Positions 47,821 to 56,555 are shown, counted from the first letter of the stretch. The stretch is 62,327 nucleotides of DNA from an uncultured Caryophanales bacterium (GCA_946414655.1 CAMKPL010000005.1:1-62327), one strand, 5' to 3'. A program made the numbers and translations. The notes: generated by a model from the letters alone, not told the origin.

Positions 47821-49799
47821 TGAATTATCGAGTTTATATTAAAAGAGCAAAAGATAATATTATTGGCGATGTCGTACGAGGAAGCATAAATAGCCAAGGT
47901 GTTGCTACGGAATATCCAACTGGAACACACTGGTATATAACAAAAAGTTTTTTATCAGTCGATTCTAGCCATACTTACGAACTTGTCAAAATATTTGACT
48001 CTAATGTATCTTATGTGGTTTATGAGTATAATTCTGATAAAACATATCTTAATAGCCAGTCTTTACAAGATCGTAATGGAGATGACAGCACTAAGAGCAA
48101 AATATACGTTCCATCTTCGCTCAGCGTTTCTTATGTAAAGCTCGCAATCTGGGATACTACAAATTATCCTGATGCCGGTTATTTTCCAACTATGTTTTTG
48201 CGTTCTGCCGATCCGTTCTTGATTCATGATAGCAATTCTCCAGAAAAGGAATACCATTTAATTGATCCAAACCTACAACTTGGAGATTGCACAGCTGGTT
48301 CTTTTGAGTTTGTTATTTATCCGGGTCATGCCTATTATCAAAATAAGATAAATTTGTTTACCGATACGTTCTATATTACTCGAACTTACAAAAATGGATC
48401 TGAGAGAATCATATGGGATGGAAGGGCTATAACTGAAGAGATTGATGCTGATGGCAATAAAGTTTATCACTGTGAAGGCGCTTTAAGTTATTTGAATGAT
48501 ATTCGCGTTGCTGGATCGCAACGTGGTTCTATTAATGCTACCGTATACGAATTTATCAATAACTATATTGTAGCTCAGCAGTCTGACAAATCGCAACGCA
48601 GCAATCGAATGGACCGCAGCTTCTATTCTTACAAAGAAAACGGAGAATATGTTGATACTTCCAGCATATTTTGCGATCAAGGTACACGGTACGCCTGGAA
48701 TATCAATTACGAGTCCGGTTTGAAATGGCTTAATGACATACAACAAACTTTTGGTGGGCATATGAAAATCCGTTATCGCGCTGATGATAGTGTAAAAGAT
48801 GACATAATTTGTAGGTCTTTCACATACATACAAGACTTCGATCGTACGTTTACAATTCCAGATTTTCAAAATATTAAAATCGATACACGCATTAAACGCG
48901 GTTCGGTATTCTCTTATAAACAAAACCTGAGTGCTACTCGAACAGTTTACATTGCACAAACAGATTTTACAGTTGTGTCTGGAAAAACGACTAGAGATTA
49001 TATTAAGGGCAGATATATTACTCCGGTAGATTCGAAACTTGTTGGTAACGTCACTAGCGAAGGCCAAATAGATAATACCAAACAATACTGGGTTGTCAAT
49101 AACGCTTATGCCGTATACAAACCAGAAGCACTTAGATTTTCAGTTCTATATGCAAACTTTGGTACAGATATATTTGAAGCAAAAAAGACTTCTGAAATTA
49201 ATGACTTTGCTACTTATGTTATACCAAGAGGCATGAGCATTGAATCTTCAAGCGGAACCGAAAGCCATATTTATTTATCAACCAGAAAAGCTTATATCGA
49301 TGGGAAAGAATATTTGTATAACCCGCCAAAGGATAAGCAAGGTGTAGAATACGCTTCAGATGCTCTACTAGATATAAGTTTAACAAAACAATATGGCAAT
49401 GTTGAAGCTATTGTAGACTTTGAAAGCGCTAATACGCCACAATTGCTATATGATCAAGCTTATTCGTGGTTTAAAGACATCAAAAAGAAGATTGTCAGAA
49501 ATAATATTGAAATTTCTTTGGTAGAACTTTGCAAAACGATTCAAAATAGTAGCTCGGATCCGTTTTCAGACCCAGAATACGTCGATATTTGGACTCAAGT
49601 TTATGCCGAAATCCCCGCTTTTGGAATTACAAGCGATTCTCCAGAGAAATATTACGTTTCTGAGATGAGTATACCTTTGGATGACTATTTAAACACCCAA
49701 GTGACCCTTGTAAATAAAGCAAGCCTTATAAGCGATAGTAATATAGGGGCTAACAATATGCAGGGAAGCACAAAAGGTATTATAGATACGGCGTCATAA
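47820..49799 (+). CDS. Tail-tip protein, Tal/gp27-like (659 aa)
   Basis: It shares one base with the Dit-like gene. It is beta-rich with a central region (ITRTYKNGSERIIWDGRAI, then CEGALSYLNDIRVAG) typical of prophage tail endopeptidase or gp18-type hub proteins. No catalytic site is clear. It closes the tail tube and is likely to hold the receptor-binding proteins. Confidence 0.75.
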   Translation: MNYRVYIKRAKDNIIGDVVRGSINSQGVATEYPTGTHWYITKSFLSVDSSHTYELVKIFDSNVSYVVYEYNSDKTYLNSQSLQDRNGDDSTKSKIYVPSSLSVSYVKLAIWDTTNYPDAGYFPTMFLRSADPFLIHDSNSPEKEYHLIDPNLQLGDCTAGSFEFVIYPGHAYYQNKINLFTDTFYITRTYKNGSERIIWDGRAITEEIDADGNKVYHCEGALSYLNDIRVAGSQRGSINATVYEFINNYIVAQQSDKSQRSNRMDRSFYSYKENGEYVDTSSIFCDQGTRYAWNINYESGLKWLNDIQQTFGGHMKIRYRADDSVKDDIICRSFTYIQDFDRTFTIPDFQNIKIDTRIKRGSVFSYKQNLSATRTVYIAQTDFTVVSGKTTRDYIKGRYITPVDSKLVGNVTSEGQIDNTKQYWVVNNAYAVYKPEALRFSVLYANFGTDIFEAKKTSEINDFATYVIPRGMSIESSSGTESHIYLSTRKAYIDGKEYLYNPPKDKQGVEYASDALLDISLTKQYGNVEAIVDFESANTPQLLYDQAYSWFKDIKKKIVRNNIEISLVELCKTIQNSSSDPFSDPEYVDIWTQVYAEIPAFGITSDSPEKYYVSEMSIPLDDYLNTQVTLVNKASLISDSNIGANNMQGSTKGIIDTAS

Positions 49800-49813
49800 A
49801 GGTGGTGATACCA

Positions 49814-50098
49814 ATGAGCGAAGCAATCATTCAAACAATAATCATGTCTCTTGTTACTTTATTCGGAACATTTGGAGGCATTCTTACAGCAAATAAGTTG
49901 AGTAACTACCGCATTGAACAGCTTGAGAAAAAAGTTGATAAACATAATAGCGTTATTGAAAAAACTTATGGGCTTGAAAAAGACGTTCAGGAAATGCGTA
50001 AAGATGTTGACAGAATCGATGGCGAAGGACAAAAAACAAAAGAAAAAGTTCAGGAAATTGATAAACGTGTAACATTGCTCGAAAAAGAAAGGGGCTGA
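49814..50098 (+). CDS. XhlA-like lysis accessory protein (94 aa)
   Basis: ATG 49814 follows GGTGGTGAT. One N-terminal membrane helix (about residues 4-25) is followed by a long coiled coil with hydrophobic heptads (LEKKVDKHN, then VDRIDGEG). This layout is typical of XhlA-type proteins encoded next to holins. Confidence 0.6.
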   Translation: MSEAIIQTIIMSLVTLFGTFGGILTANKLSNYRIEQLEKKVDKHNSVIEKTYGLEKDVQEMRKDVDRIDGEGQKTKEKVQEIDKRVTLLEKERG

Positions 50099-50103
50099 TA
50101 GCC

Positions 50104-50454
50104 ATGAAGATCACAAATAAATCATATGATGTAATTAAATGGATTGTTGTAATTGTAATCCCGGCAGTAATTACATTATATTCTACACTTGGCGGTATTT
50201 GGGATTTTCCATACGTTCAGGAAATTACTGCTTCATTAGCAGCTATTGATGTATTTCTTGGTGTAATTATGAAGATTAGTTCTGTTTCATACAATAAGGA
50301 ATGCGATGGCGTTCTTCATGTTGATACCGTAAATGATGAAGCTACAGACAAGTACCTATTTGAGGTTGATGATTTAGATCAGCTTGCAAATAAAGATAGA
50401 ATTACGCTCAAAATTGATGCCGTTAGTGAAGCAGATTCACCGGTTGAAGATTAA
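50104..50454 (+). CDS. Holin, LL-H-like (116 aa)
   Basis: Two hydrophobic helices (about 13-33 and 45-60) around a short loop with GGIWDFPYV, then an acidic soluble tail, match LL-H/phi-type holins that open the membrane at lysis. It stands 5 nt after the XhlA-like gene. The acidic tail is longer than usual. Confidence 0.7.
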   Translation: MKITNKSYDVIKWIVVIVIPAVITLYSTLGGIWDFPYVQEITASLAAIDVFLGVIMKISSVSYNKECDGVLHVDTVNDEATDKYLFEVDDLDQLANKDRITLKIDAVSEADSPVED

Positions 50455-50471
50455 GAAAGGATTGATTTAAA

Positions 50472-50933
50472 ATGCCTACAAAAGAAGAGATTATGGCCCA
50501 GATTCAGATTTTCAAAAATGCTAAAGGTACTCTTGTACAGGATTCTTTGGTAAAAATTCTTGAGATGCTCTGTAATGGCGCAGCAGGAGCAGACGGCTAT
50601 TCGCCCACTGTATCAACTACCAACTTGGACGCACAGACTCTTGTGACGGTCACTGATAAGAACGGAGCGCACAATTTCTACGTTAAAGACGGTTCCAGCA
50701 TCACAAATGCGGTTGTCGATGAAAACGGCGATCTAATCATATCCATTCAGCAAAAGCCCACAAGCAGCGTCAACCCGATGATCCATACGCTGGAGGTCAA
50801 TGCCGGGCACGTCGTAGGCGCAGCAGGATATGTTTTGACCGAGCAGGACAAAACTGACATTGCAAACATCGTTTCGCAGTCCTTCGCCAATTCCACTTCC
50901 ACCGATGAAGAAGTAGTTCCTGAAACTCCTTAA
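50472..50933 (+). CDS. Tail/fibre accessory protein (153 aa)
   Basis: It starts after AAAGGATTGAT. A helical N-terminus is followed by GAAGADGYSP, a short beta domain, and YVLTEQDKTDIANIV near the end, a linker motif that recurs in the gene at 51261. Its G/C-rich third positions differ from most of the genome, pointing to exchange with other phages. Confidence 0.6.
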   Translation: MPTKEEIMAQIQIFKNAKGTLVQDSLVKILEMLCNGAAGADGYSPTVSTTNLDAQTLVTVTDKNGAHNFYVKDGSSITNAVVDENGDLIISIQQKPTSSVNPMIHTLEVNAGHVVGAAGYVLTEQDKTDIANIVSQSFANSTSTDEEVVPETP

Positions 50934-50961
50934 AATCTATTAAATAAAATCAAAATAAAGG

Positions 50962-51005
50962 TATGAGGCTGTGCAAAATAAACATGGCCTCATATTTTTG
51001 TTTCT
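50962..51005 (+). terminator. Intrinsic terminator
   Basis: TATGAGGC at 50962-50969 pairs with GCCTCATA at 50987-50994; TTTTTGTTTCT follows. Confidence 0.7.
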
Positions 51006-51021
51006 AGAAAGGATGATTACT

Positions 51022-51249
51022 ATGGCAAAACCTAAACTTGTAAAAGAAGTTACAGAGATTGCTGGTGTTAAAATGGCACCGATTTCTACATGGTTTTGTG
51101 AAGCTTCCGCAAAAACTTCGGCGGCTCTTTCTACAGCTGTATCCGAAATTCCTGAAAATGTATCTGCCGGTTCTGTTGCGGAAATTCTTACTCCAGATGG
51201 ACTTGTCGTTATGATGAAAGCTTCTTCTGGGGATTGGTTTGAACTTTAG
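51022..51249 (+). CDS. Small tail-region protein (75 aa)
   Basis: ATG 51022 follows AAAGGATGAT; the upstream in-frame start lies in the terminator hairpin. The protein is Ala/Ser/Val-rich with short beta runs. No family is recognised. It is part of the fibre gene cluster. Confidence 0.6.
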   Translation: MAKPKLVKEVTEIAGVKMAPISTWFCEASAKTSAALSTAVSEIPENVSAGSVAEILTPDGLVVMMKASSGDWFEL

Positions 51250-51260
51250 GAGGTGAGTAT

Positions 51261-51623
51261 ATGGATGGACTTATTGCATATGCACTTTCAAAAAAATATG
51301 CCGATTCGGAAATTCAGAAAATCATTAATGCCGGTTTTAGGGTCCAAGTAGAGCAAGATAGAAGCATTCTAAGTGGAACTGGCGAAGAAATGGTTCTATA
51401 TTTTATTCCTAAAGAACAATTTCTTGCATCTGATAATTATGATGAATATGTTTATAACAATAATCAATGGGAGAAAATCGGAACAACTGGAGAGCGAGGT
51501 CCTCAAGGTCCTCCCGGCGACGATTATGTTTTAACCGCGCAGGACAAGGCAGACATTGCCAACATCGTATTGCAGGAGCTGCCGACGACTCAGGGGGTAT
51601 TATATGGCAACACGAGTAATTGA
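51261..51623 (+). CDS. Collagen-like tail fibre adaptor (120 aa)
   Basis: After a helical and beta N-terminal part there is a short collagen-like run (GERGPQGPPGDD), followed by YVLTAQDKADIANIV. This is the standard linker set of gut phage fibre proteins. Third positions turn C/G-rich from the collagen run onward. It overlaps the next gene by 20 nt. Confidence 0.65.
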   Translation: MDGLIAYALSKKYADSEIQKIINAGFRVQVEQDRSILSGTGEEMVLYFIPKEQFLASDNYDEYVYNNNQWEKIGTTGERGPQGPPGDDYVLTAQDKADIANIVLQELPTTQGVLYGNTSN

Positions 51624-52677
51624 TGACACTAAGCTGAATAATATTGCCGTTGCTATTCAGGCAAAGGACAACGGCGGTCGGATGACTGTTGACGAAATGG
51701 CTGGGAGGATTGAGGCGATTCCGATAGGTTCTCCTACGGTTTTAAACCCCGCTCTTGTTCTGTGGGACTGGGAAGGAACAAAACTTTCCGAATACTCGCG
51801 TGAAGATGCCTTGGCACTTATAGCTTTACCATCTCCATCCTCACTTCCAATGTACACTGCTGTTGACCATGAGCTACTGGTTTTTCAAGAATGGAATTGG
51901 AATTTAGCGGATATAAAAACATGGATAAATGAGCATAAGAACATTGCTCTTGATGTCGGAGCAATTTACACAACAACTGACGGACATAATCATAATTATT
52001 GGGCAAATCCAAGATTGTCTGATATACAAAAAGTATCCGCGATAAAATCGGCAGAAACTACTGTGACTGGAAACAAGTTTTATTTATTTCATAATTTAAA
52101 AAAAATAAATATTCCAGTCGGTGTTAATACAATAGGGAACGAAGCATTTCAAGGCAATTATAATTTAGACTGTATAATTTTGCCAAATGGTATAATAGAA
52201 ATAGGAGTAAATTCTTTTAGAAATTGCCATTCTTTAAACAAACTAATTTTTAATCAATGCAGTCTGAAATCAATAAGAAGCAGAGCGTTTTATAATTGTT
52301 ATGCTCTTAGTGATTTTGTTATTCCGGAGGGTGTTGAACATATTTATGTTGAAACATTTCTTTCCTGCGTATCTTTGTTAAAAATTAACCTACCGACCAG
52401 CCTTTTGGATATTGGAGCCTCCGCATTCGCCAATTGCACATCATTATGCGACATTTTATGTACTGGAAAACCAAATTTATCTGATGTTAATGCTTTGTCA
52501 GGGCTGCCATCAAATTACCGCATTTATGTGCCACGCTCAAATCTGTCGTGGTTTGAAACCGAGACCAACTGGTCAACGATCTACGCGCAGGGTCACATCG
52601 TGGCGATTGAGGAGTATATTGAATATCTTGAATCCCTCGGTTTTGACGTTGATAAATATAAAGAGGTAACGGTATGA
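51604..52677 (+). CDS. BspA-type leucine-rich repeat tail protein (357 aa)
   Basis: ATG 51604 follows AGGGGGTAT. After a fibre N-terminus there are BspA/LRR_5 repeats: INTIGNEAF-like and IPEGVEHI, with a repeated A-F-C-L core about every 23 residues from about 170 to 310. BspA-type repeats bind host surfaces, so this is a likely receptor-binding protein. The two ends are C/G-rich while the middle (about 51796-52490) is A/T-rich, so the repeat domain looks exchanged. Confidence 0.75.
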   Translation: MATRVIDDTKLNNIAVAIQAKDNGGRMTVDEMAGRIEAIPIGSPTVLNPALVLWDWEGTKLSEYSREDALALIALPSPSSLPMYTAVDHELLVFQEWNWNLADIKTWINEHKNIALDVGAIYTTTDGHNHNYWANPRLSDIQKVSAIKSAETTVTGNKFYLFHNLKKINIPVGVNTIGNEAFQGNYNLDCIILPNGIIEIGVNSFRNCHSLNKLIFNQCSLKSIRSRAFYNCYALSDFVIPEGVEHIYVETFLSCVSLLKINLPTSLLDIGASAFANCTSLCDILCTGKPNLSDVNALSGLPSNYRIYVPRSNLSWFETETNWSTIYAQGHIVAIEEYIEYLESLGFDVDKYKEVTV

Positions 52678-52913
52678 TTGTAAAAGAAAACATGGAAATC
52701 GGCGGCAAGGACTTTGTAAAGCAATATTCTGATGGCGGCTTTTACATCGAGCGAGACGCTGAGAAGTATTCCGAGGCGATCGATCCGGCGGATATTCCGC
52801 GCGAATACACCGAGACCGACGAGCCGATTTCTCCCACCGAAGAATCGGACGAAATCAAACTGAAATCCTATGCCTACGACTATCTGACAGGAAGGAGCGC
52901 CGCCGATGATTAA
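52674..52913 (+). CDS. Small fibre-cluster protein (79 aa)
   Basis: It overlaps the LRR gene by 4 nt. An acidic protein with GGFYIERDAEKYSEAIDP, then REYTETDEPI, it is an XkdX-like/gut-phage small tail protein type I recall as hypothetical. The coding is C/G-rich. It overlaps the next gene by 8 nt. Confidence 0.6.
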   Translation: MIVKENMEIGGKDFVKQYSDGGFYIERDAEKYSEAIDPADIPREYTETDEPISPTEESDEIKLKSYAYDYLTGRSAADD

Positions 52914-53301
52914 TCCCTACATGCAGGAAGCAAAAGAAATCCGCAAGGCGATTGATACCTTTGCAGGAAACCAGACAGACGAAACGCTGATTGACAACAA
53001 AGCGGCGTTTTCATTATGGCGGGCCGGAGTACAAGTTGTACGAAAACAAATATTAAGATTTAATAATGACCTTTATCGAGTAAATCAAGACCATACAACA
53101 CAAGAAGACTGGACGCCAGACATAATACCTGCATTATACACCAAAATTAGTCTTGAGGAATATCCTGAATGGGTACAGCCTACCGGTGCACAAGATGCTT
53201 ATAATTATGGAGATAAATGTAGCCATAATGGCAAGCATTGGATGTCAAACCTTGATGGTAACGTTTGGAAGCCTGGTATTTATGGATGGAGCGAGGTGTA
53301 A
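52906..53301 (+). CDS. Carbohydrate-binding-module tail protein (131 aa)
   Basis: The helical N-terminus is followed by EYPEWVQPTGAQDAYNYGD, then NGKHWMSNLDGNVWKPG and a closing W, the layout of a CBM5/12 chitin-binding-like fold with aligned Trp. It probably binds surface glycans. Base composition switches sharply from C/G-rich to A/T-rich near 53030, inside the gene. Confidence 0.7.
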   Translation: MINPYMQEAKEIRKAIDTFAGNQTDETLIDNKAAFSLWRAGVQVVRKQILRFNNDLYRVNQDHTTQEDWTPDIIPALYTKISLEEYPEWVQPTGAQDAYNYGDKCSHNGKHWMSNLDGNVWKPGIYGWSEV

Positions 53302-53304
53302 AAT

Positions 53305-54618
53305 ATGCCCAATAATATAGAAGATTTAGACCAAGAAATTCAGGAGTGCCTTGATACATTTCAAAATGCAGTATTTGGTGAAGACGTTCGTTCAGCGTTA
53401 ATCCAAGCTATTGAAATCTGTTATGAAAAAGTTGTTGAACTCGCAGTAACACATATTCTTTCTGGAAAATCTGCATACCAGCTTGCTCAGGAAAATGGAT
53501 TCTCTGGAACTTTACAAGAATGGCTCGATTCTCTCAAGGGAGATCCGGGTCCTACTGGTCCGCAAGGTCCTGAAGGTCCTCCCGGAAGAATTGAAGGCGA
53601 TGGATTTGACGTAGATAATGTCATCGATGCGAATAGCACAAATCCTGTTCAAAATAGGGTCATTAAAGCTGCTTTAGATGAGAAACTTGATGCTTACCGT
53701 ATTGATGTCCCGACAGGTCATAATCGAGAATTTTTATATGCAAATGCCGCTGGAATAATAAAAACATCAAATATTAGAACTGGAGGCACCACGATTAGCA
53801 ATAGCCAAGGATCAAGCTTGTTAGCTAGAGAAGAAGCTGTAAAAAATTATACATATTCCAAAGCAGAATCAGACGCACGGTATTTACAAGAGCATCAAGA
53901 CGTTTCGGGCAAAGCAAATATAAGTGACATTTATACAAAAGCACAATCTGATAGCCGTTATGTTAAATTTTCAAATGTTGATGCATTTATAAACCCGAAT
54001 AGTACCAACCCTGTTCGGAATATGGCTATAGCAGAAGCACTTGCTAATCTTCCACAACCAACGATAACAATTGACGATCAACTTTCTCCGAGTAGTACAA
54101 ATCCCGTTCAAAATAAAGTAATCGCAGAAGCTTTACAAGATGTTGTAACCGACAATATAATCTGGGAAGATATTGATGCTTCTTTATCTTTTGAAAATCC
54201 AGATAACGATTTTAGTGGATATGATTGGTTCCCATATAGTGGGCTGTTTGTTGAACGCTATTATGATTCTTCTTATAACGATTCTGGAGATGCGGATTCG
54301 ACAAAATATCGTTATTTCTTATCTTATATTGATTCAAATGTGCCTTCAGATAACATCGATCCGACAAGTTCACATTGGCATAGAATTATTGAATTAACAG
54401 GTTTGTTTGAATCTAATCAGTGGAAGTGTCAAAATGTCCACAATATACCAGTCATAGGCGATAAAGAAACATATTATCCATCAGTAAGCTGTATGGAATC
54501 CTACGTTTTGGAGAAATTGAATGACAGACTTGGCAATTTTACCAGGTCTAGCCTTGAACTCCTGGCACAAGGCTATGATGATCTTAATAATAGAGTTGCA
54601 ACACTTGAAAATCAGTAA
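53305..54618 (+). CDS. Collagen-like tail fibre (437 aa)
   Basis: It starts after GCGAGGTG. A BppU-like helical start (VFGEDVRSALIQAIEI) precedes a collagen-like stretch (GDPGPTGPQGPEGPPG). Three copies of a STNPVQNxxIxxAL unit follow (about 53629, 53996 and 54093), which are trimer-stabilising helices. A beta-rich C-terminal part ends in a coiled coil. It is probably the distal fibre. Confidence 0.75.
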   Translation: MPNNIEDLDQEIQECLDTFQNAVFGEDVRSALIQAIEICYEKVVELAVTHILSGKSAYQLAQENGFSGTLQEWLDSLKGDPGPTGPQGPEGPPGRIEGDGFDVDNVIDANSTNPVQNRVIKAALDEKLDAYRIDVPTGHNREFLYANAAGIIKTSNIRTGGTTISNSQGSSLLAREEAVKNYTYSKAESDARYLQEHQDVSGKANISDIYTKAQSDSRYVKFSNVDAFINPNSTNPVRNMAIAEALANLPQPTITIDDQLSPSSTNPVQNKVIAEALQDVVTDNIIWEDIDASLSFENPDNDFSGYDWFPYSGLFVERYYDSSYNDSGDADSTKYRYFLSYIDSNVPSDNIDPTSSHWHRIIELTGLFESNQWKCQNVHNIPVIGDKETYYPSVSCMESYVLEKLNDRLGNFTRSSLELLAQGYDDLNNRVATLENQ

Positions 54619-54619
54619 T

Positions 54620-54644
54620 TCGCAACAAAATCAGAGCCTATAAT
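54620..54644 (+). promoter_or_regulatory. TCGCAA-type promoter P12
   Basis: TCGCAA at 54620-54625 and TATAAT at 54639-54644, 13 nt apart. It is the first of this type after the 34-kb late region. Confidence 0.75.
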
Positions 54645-54670
54645 GGAACTTATATTTAAGGAGGATTTCT

Positions 54671-55057
54671 ATGAGAGAAGAATGTATTAACCGATTAACG
54701 GTGTTTACTGAAGAAGCGGCTGACAAAGCTGACAAATTGGAATCTGGTAGCGAAGAACGAGAGCGAGAATCCCGTTCTATGGCCAATCTTGCCAAAGAGA
54801 TTAATTCACAATGTAAAATTGAGTACGAGCGAGAAATCGAAATGGAGCGAATTCAAAATGATTATGAAATAAGAATCAAAGAATTACGGCTCAAAGAGAT
54901 GGAGCTCGCAGATGCTAAAAAGAAAAACATTGCTGAATTGATTGTCAAAGGCGGGCTTGGCTTGGTTGGCGGATTATTTGTTCCGATATTTATCGCTATC
55001 GCAGAACCTAAAGGTCTTTTTGTAAGGCCAACGAATTGGAAGATGCCAAAAATCTAG
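54671..55057 (+). CDS. Coiled-coil protein with C-terminal membrane segment (128 aa)
   Basis: It starts after AAGGAGG. A long Glu/Arg-rich coiled coil (about 10-90) is followed by a Gly-rich hydrophobic segment (about 90-112). It is probably anchored in the membrane by its C-terminal part. No family is recognised. Confidence 0.65.
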   Translation: MREECINRLTVFTEEAADKADKLESGSEERERESRSMANLAKEINSQCKIEYEREIEMERIQNDYEIRIKELRLKEMELADAKKKNIAELIVKGGLGLVGGLFVPIFIAIAEPKGLFVRPTNWKMPKI

Positions 55058-55114
55058 GTATCACTCATCAAAAATAGAAAACATTAACAAAATATAAGTA
55101 AGTTCCAAAGGGAG

Positions 55115-55147
55115 AGGTCGTGTTAAAAACATGGCCTTTCTTTTTTG
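55115..55147 (+). terminator. Intrinsic terminator
   Basis: AGGTCGTG and CATGGCCT form an 8-bp stem with two wobble pairs and a 7-nt A-rich loop, followed by TTCTTTTTT. A sister copy lies at 56491. Confidence 0.65.
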
Positions 55148-55172
55148 TCGCAAAATTTTCTGCTCCTATAAT
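55148..55172 (+). promoter_or_regulatory. TCGCAA-type promoter P13
   Basis: TCGCAA at 55148-55153 and TATAAT at 55167-55172, 13 nt apart. It belongs to a sub-type with GAAA directly after the -10 box, shared with P15, P16 and P20. Confidence 0.75.
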
Positions 55173-55198
55173 GAAATAAATTTTAGGAGGTTTCTATT

Positions 55199-55576
55199 AT
55201 GGGAATGAAGACTGTTTTGATGAAATGCGTTTTCAATTTCACAAAAGAAGGAACATCGCAACGTAAGCGAAATAAAATGATTGACGATTTTGTATACTTA
55301 CGTGGTATATTTGTGGATTTTACTAATCCATTATTGGAAACTTGGAATAATGAATATACAGAACCAATGAATCCTTTAGAAGACGGACTTGATCCGAATT
55401 ATGAAAGATTCATGATTAGTAAGTTTCAACCAGTTGCCGATATGGTAAATGCGCTATATGGTAAGTGCAAAAGTGTACGACTCGGATTTGATTCGGCCTG
55501 TTGTGATGTCATAGGAATTGATAAACAAGATGAAGAACGAAAGATAACATTAACATTGGAACCCTATATTAACTAA
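55199..55576 (+). CDS. Hypothetical protein (125 aa)
   Basis: It starts after AGGAGG. It is mixed alpha/beta with a Cys pair near the C-terminal third (SACCDVIG). No family is recognised. It is a single-gene unit (P13, TTCG terminator at 55581). Confidence 0.65.
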   Translation: MGMKTVLMKCVFNFTKEGTSQRKRNKMIDDFVYLRGIFVDFTNPLLETWNNEYTEPMNPLEDGLDPNYERFMISKFQPVADMVNALYGKCKSVRLGFDSACCDVIGIDKQDEERKITLTLEPYIN

Positions 55577-55580
55577 GATT

Positions 55581-55608
55581 AGGATCTTCGGATCCTTTTC
55601 TTTTTTTG
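55581..55608 (+). terminator. Intrinsic terminator, TTCG tetraloop
   Basis: It is identical in stem and loop to the terminator at 7096 (AGGATC/GATCCT with TTCG), followed by TTTTCTTTTTTT. Confidence 0.8.
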
Positions 55609-55633
55609 TCGCAAAATTTACAGCCCTTATAAT
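55609..55633 (+). promoter_or_regulatory. TCGCAA-type promoter P14
   Basis: TCGCAA at 55609-55614 and TATAAT at 55628-55633, 13 nt apart. Confidence 0.75.
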
Positions 55634-55652
55634 AGAAAGGATGGTGATTTAT

Positions 55653-55772
55653 ATGTTAAATAAACTTAAGAAAATAGCTGATTATGCTCTTGCTGGTGCT
55701 ACTCCTTTAGTAGTATTGGCTTGGGTATATAAGCTTATGGGGGTTTATTATACATGGGAAGATAATCGTTAA
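55653..55772 (+). CDS. Small membrane protein (39 aa)
   Basis: The ATG lies 4 nt after GGTGAT. A short basic start (LNKLKK) is followed by a hydrophobic helix with a Pro, and an acidic end. It is a complete promoter-gene-terminator unit although only 39 codons long, which supports it as real. Confidence 0.6.
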   Translation: MLNKLKKIADYALAGATPLVVLAWVYKLMGVYYTWEDNR

Positions 55773-55782
55773 TAACAGAATT

Positions 55783-55813
55783 GGCAGAGTAACATCTGCC
55801 TTTTCTTTTTTTC
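55783..55813 (+). terminator. Intrinsic terminator
   Basis: GGCAGA and TCTGCC around a 6-nt loop, then TTTTCTTTTTTT. Confidence 0.75.
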
Positions 55814-55832
55814 TAAAGGAGGTTGCCTAAAA

Positions 55833-56207
55833 ATGAAAATAAAATTCCCAAAATTAGATATGCCGAATTTGAAATTACCAAAGGTTTCAAGTTCTCAAAA
55901 TAAATTAACAAGCCTTTTCAAAGACAAAAAAGGTTTTAATACCGATGGGCTTATCAAGGAAGCACAAAGTAGAATCCCCGAACCAATCAAAAAGTTTATT
56001 CCAAATATGAAAGGTTCTACTGGAAAAGATATTGATATACCCAAAATCACAAAAGGTTCTGCATTTGACATTGATGGAATGTTGTCAAAAAATGCAAATG
56101 TGGATGATATAATGAAAACTTTCAATTCAGGTATGACTTTGGATATCGATTCTAGTAGTGCTGGTGTTCCATCGGATGTAATAAAAGAATTTACAAAATT
56201 AATGTAA
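55833..56207 (+). CDS. Hypothetical Lys/Pro/Leu-rich protein (124 aa)
   Basis: It uses the GTTGCCTAAAA leader shared with 5307 and 60012. The first 25 residues repeat a Lys-Phe/Leu-Pro-Lys-Leu pattern, then a Gly/Ser/Asp-rich middle. No family is recognised. The N-terminal amphipathic repeat could contact membrane or nucleic acid. Confidence 0.6.
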   Translation: MKIKFPKLDMPNLKLPKVSSSQNKLTSLFKDKKGFNTDGLIKEAQSRIPEPIKKFIPNMKGSTGKDIDIPKITKGSAFDIDGMLSKNANVDDIMKTFNSGMTLDIDSSSAGVPSDVIKEFTKLM

Positions 56208-56208
56208 A

Positions 56209-56233
56209 ACGCAAAATTTTCTGCTCCTATAAT
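56209..56233 (+). promoter_or_regulatory. TCGCAA-type promoter P15 (ACGCAA variant)
   Basis: ACGCAA at 56209-56214 and TATAAT at 56228-56233, 13 nt apart. It belongs to the same GAAA sub-type as P13. Confidence 0.7.
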
Positions 56234-56260
56234 GAAATATTTAGTGAAAGGAGGCTTTAT

Positions 56261-56476
56261 ATGAATCAATTAAAAGGTATTGCATATATTGCTGAAATTA
56301 CTTTGGACGAATGGAGTTACAAAATTTTACGTTTTTTGCGACGAATATCAGATTATTTCGATGAAGATCTTCGTAAAGAACGAGAATTGGAGCAACAACG
56401 ACGCCATCAAGAATTCGAGGCGTATATGAAGAAATACTTAGAATGTGTTGAGAAAGCTAGGGCTGAGGACGACTAA
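56261..56476 (+). CDS. Hypothetical helical protein (71 aa)
   Basis: It starts after AAAGGAGG. It is a charged helix rich in Arg, Glu and Gln (ELEQQRRHQEFEAYM), likely coiled coil or nucleic-acid binding. No family is recognised. Confidence 0.6.
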   Translation: MNQLKGIAYIAEITLDEWSYKILRFLRRISDYFDEDLRKERELEQQRRHQEFEAYMKKYLECVEKARAEDD

Positions 56477-56490
56477 TATTTCAGAAATAG

Positions 56491-56528
56491 GGTCGTGTTA
56501 AAAACATGGCCTTATTTTTTTTCTTTTT
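56491..56528 (+). terminator. Intrinsic terminator
   Basis: GGTCGTG (56491-56497) pairs with CATGGCC (56505-56511), two wobble pairs, followed by a long T tract. Confidence 0.65.
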
Positions 56529-56530
56529 TG

Positions 56531-56555
56531 TCGCAAGATTTTCTTTGCCTATAAT
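56531..56555 (+). promoter_or_regulatory. TCGCAA-type promoter P16
   Basis: TCGCAA at 56531-56536 and TATAAT at 56550-56555, 13 nt apart; GAAA sub-type. Confidence 0.75.
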
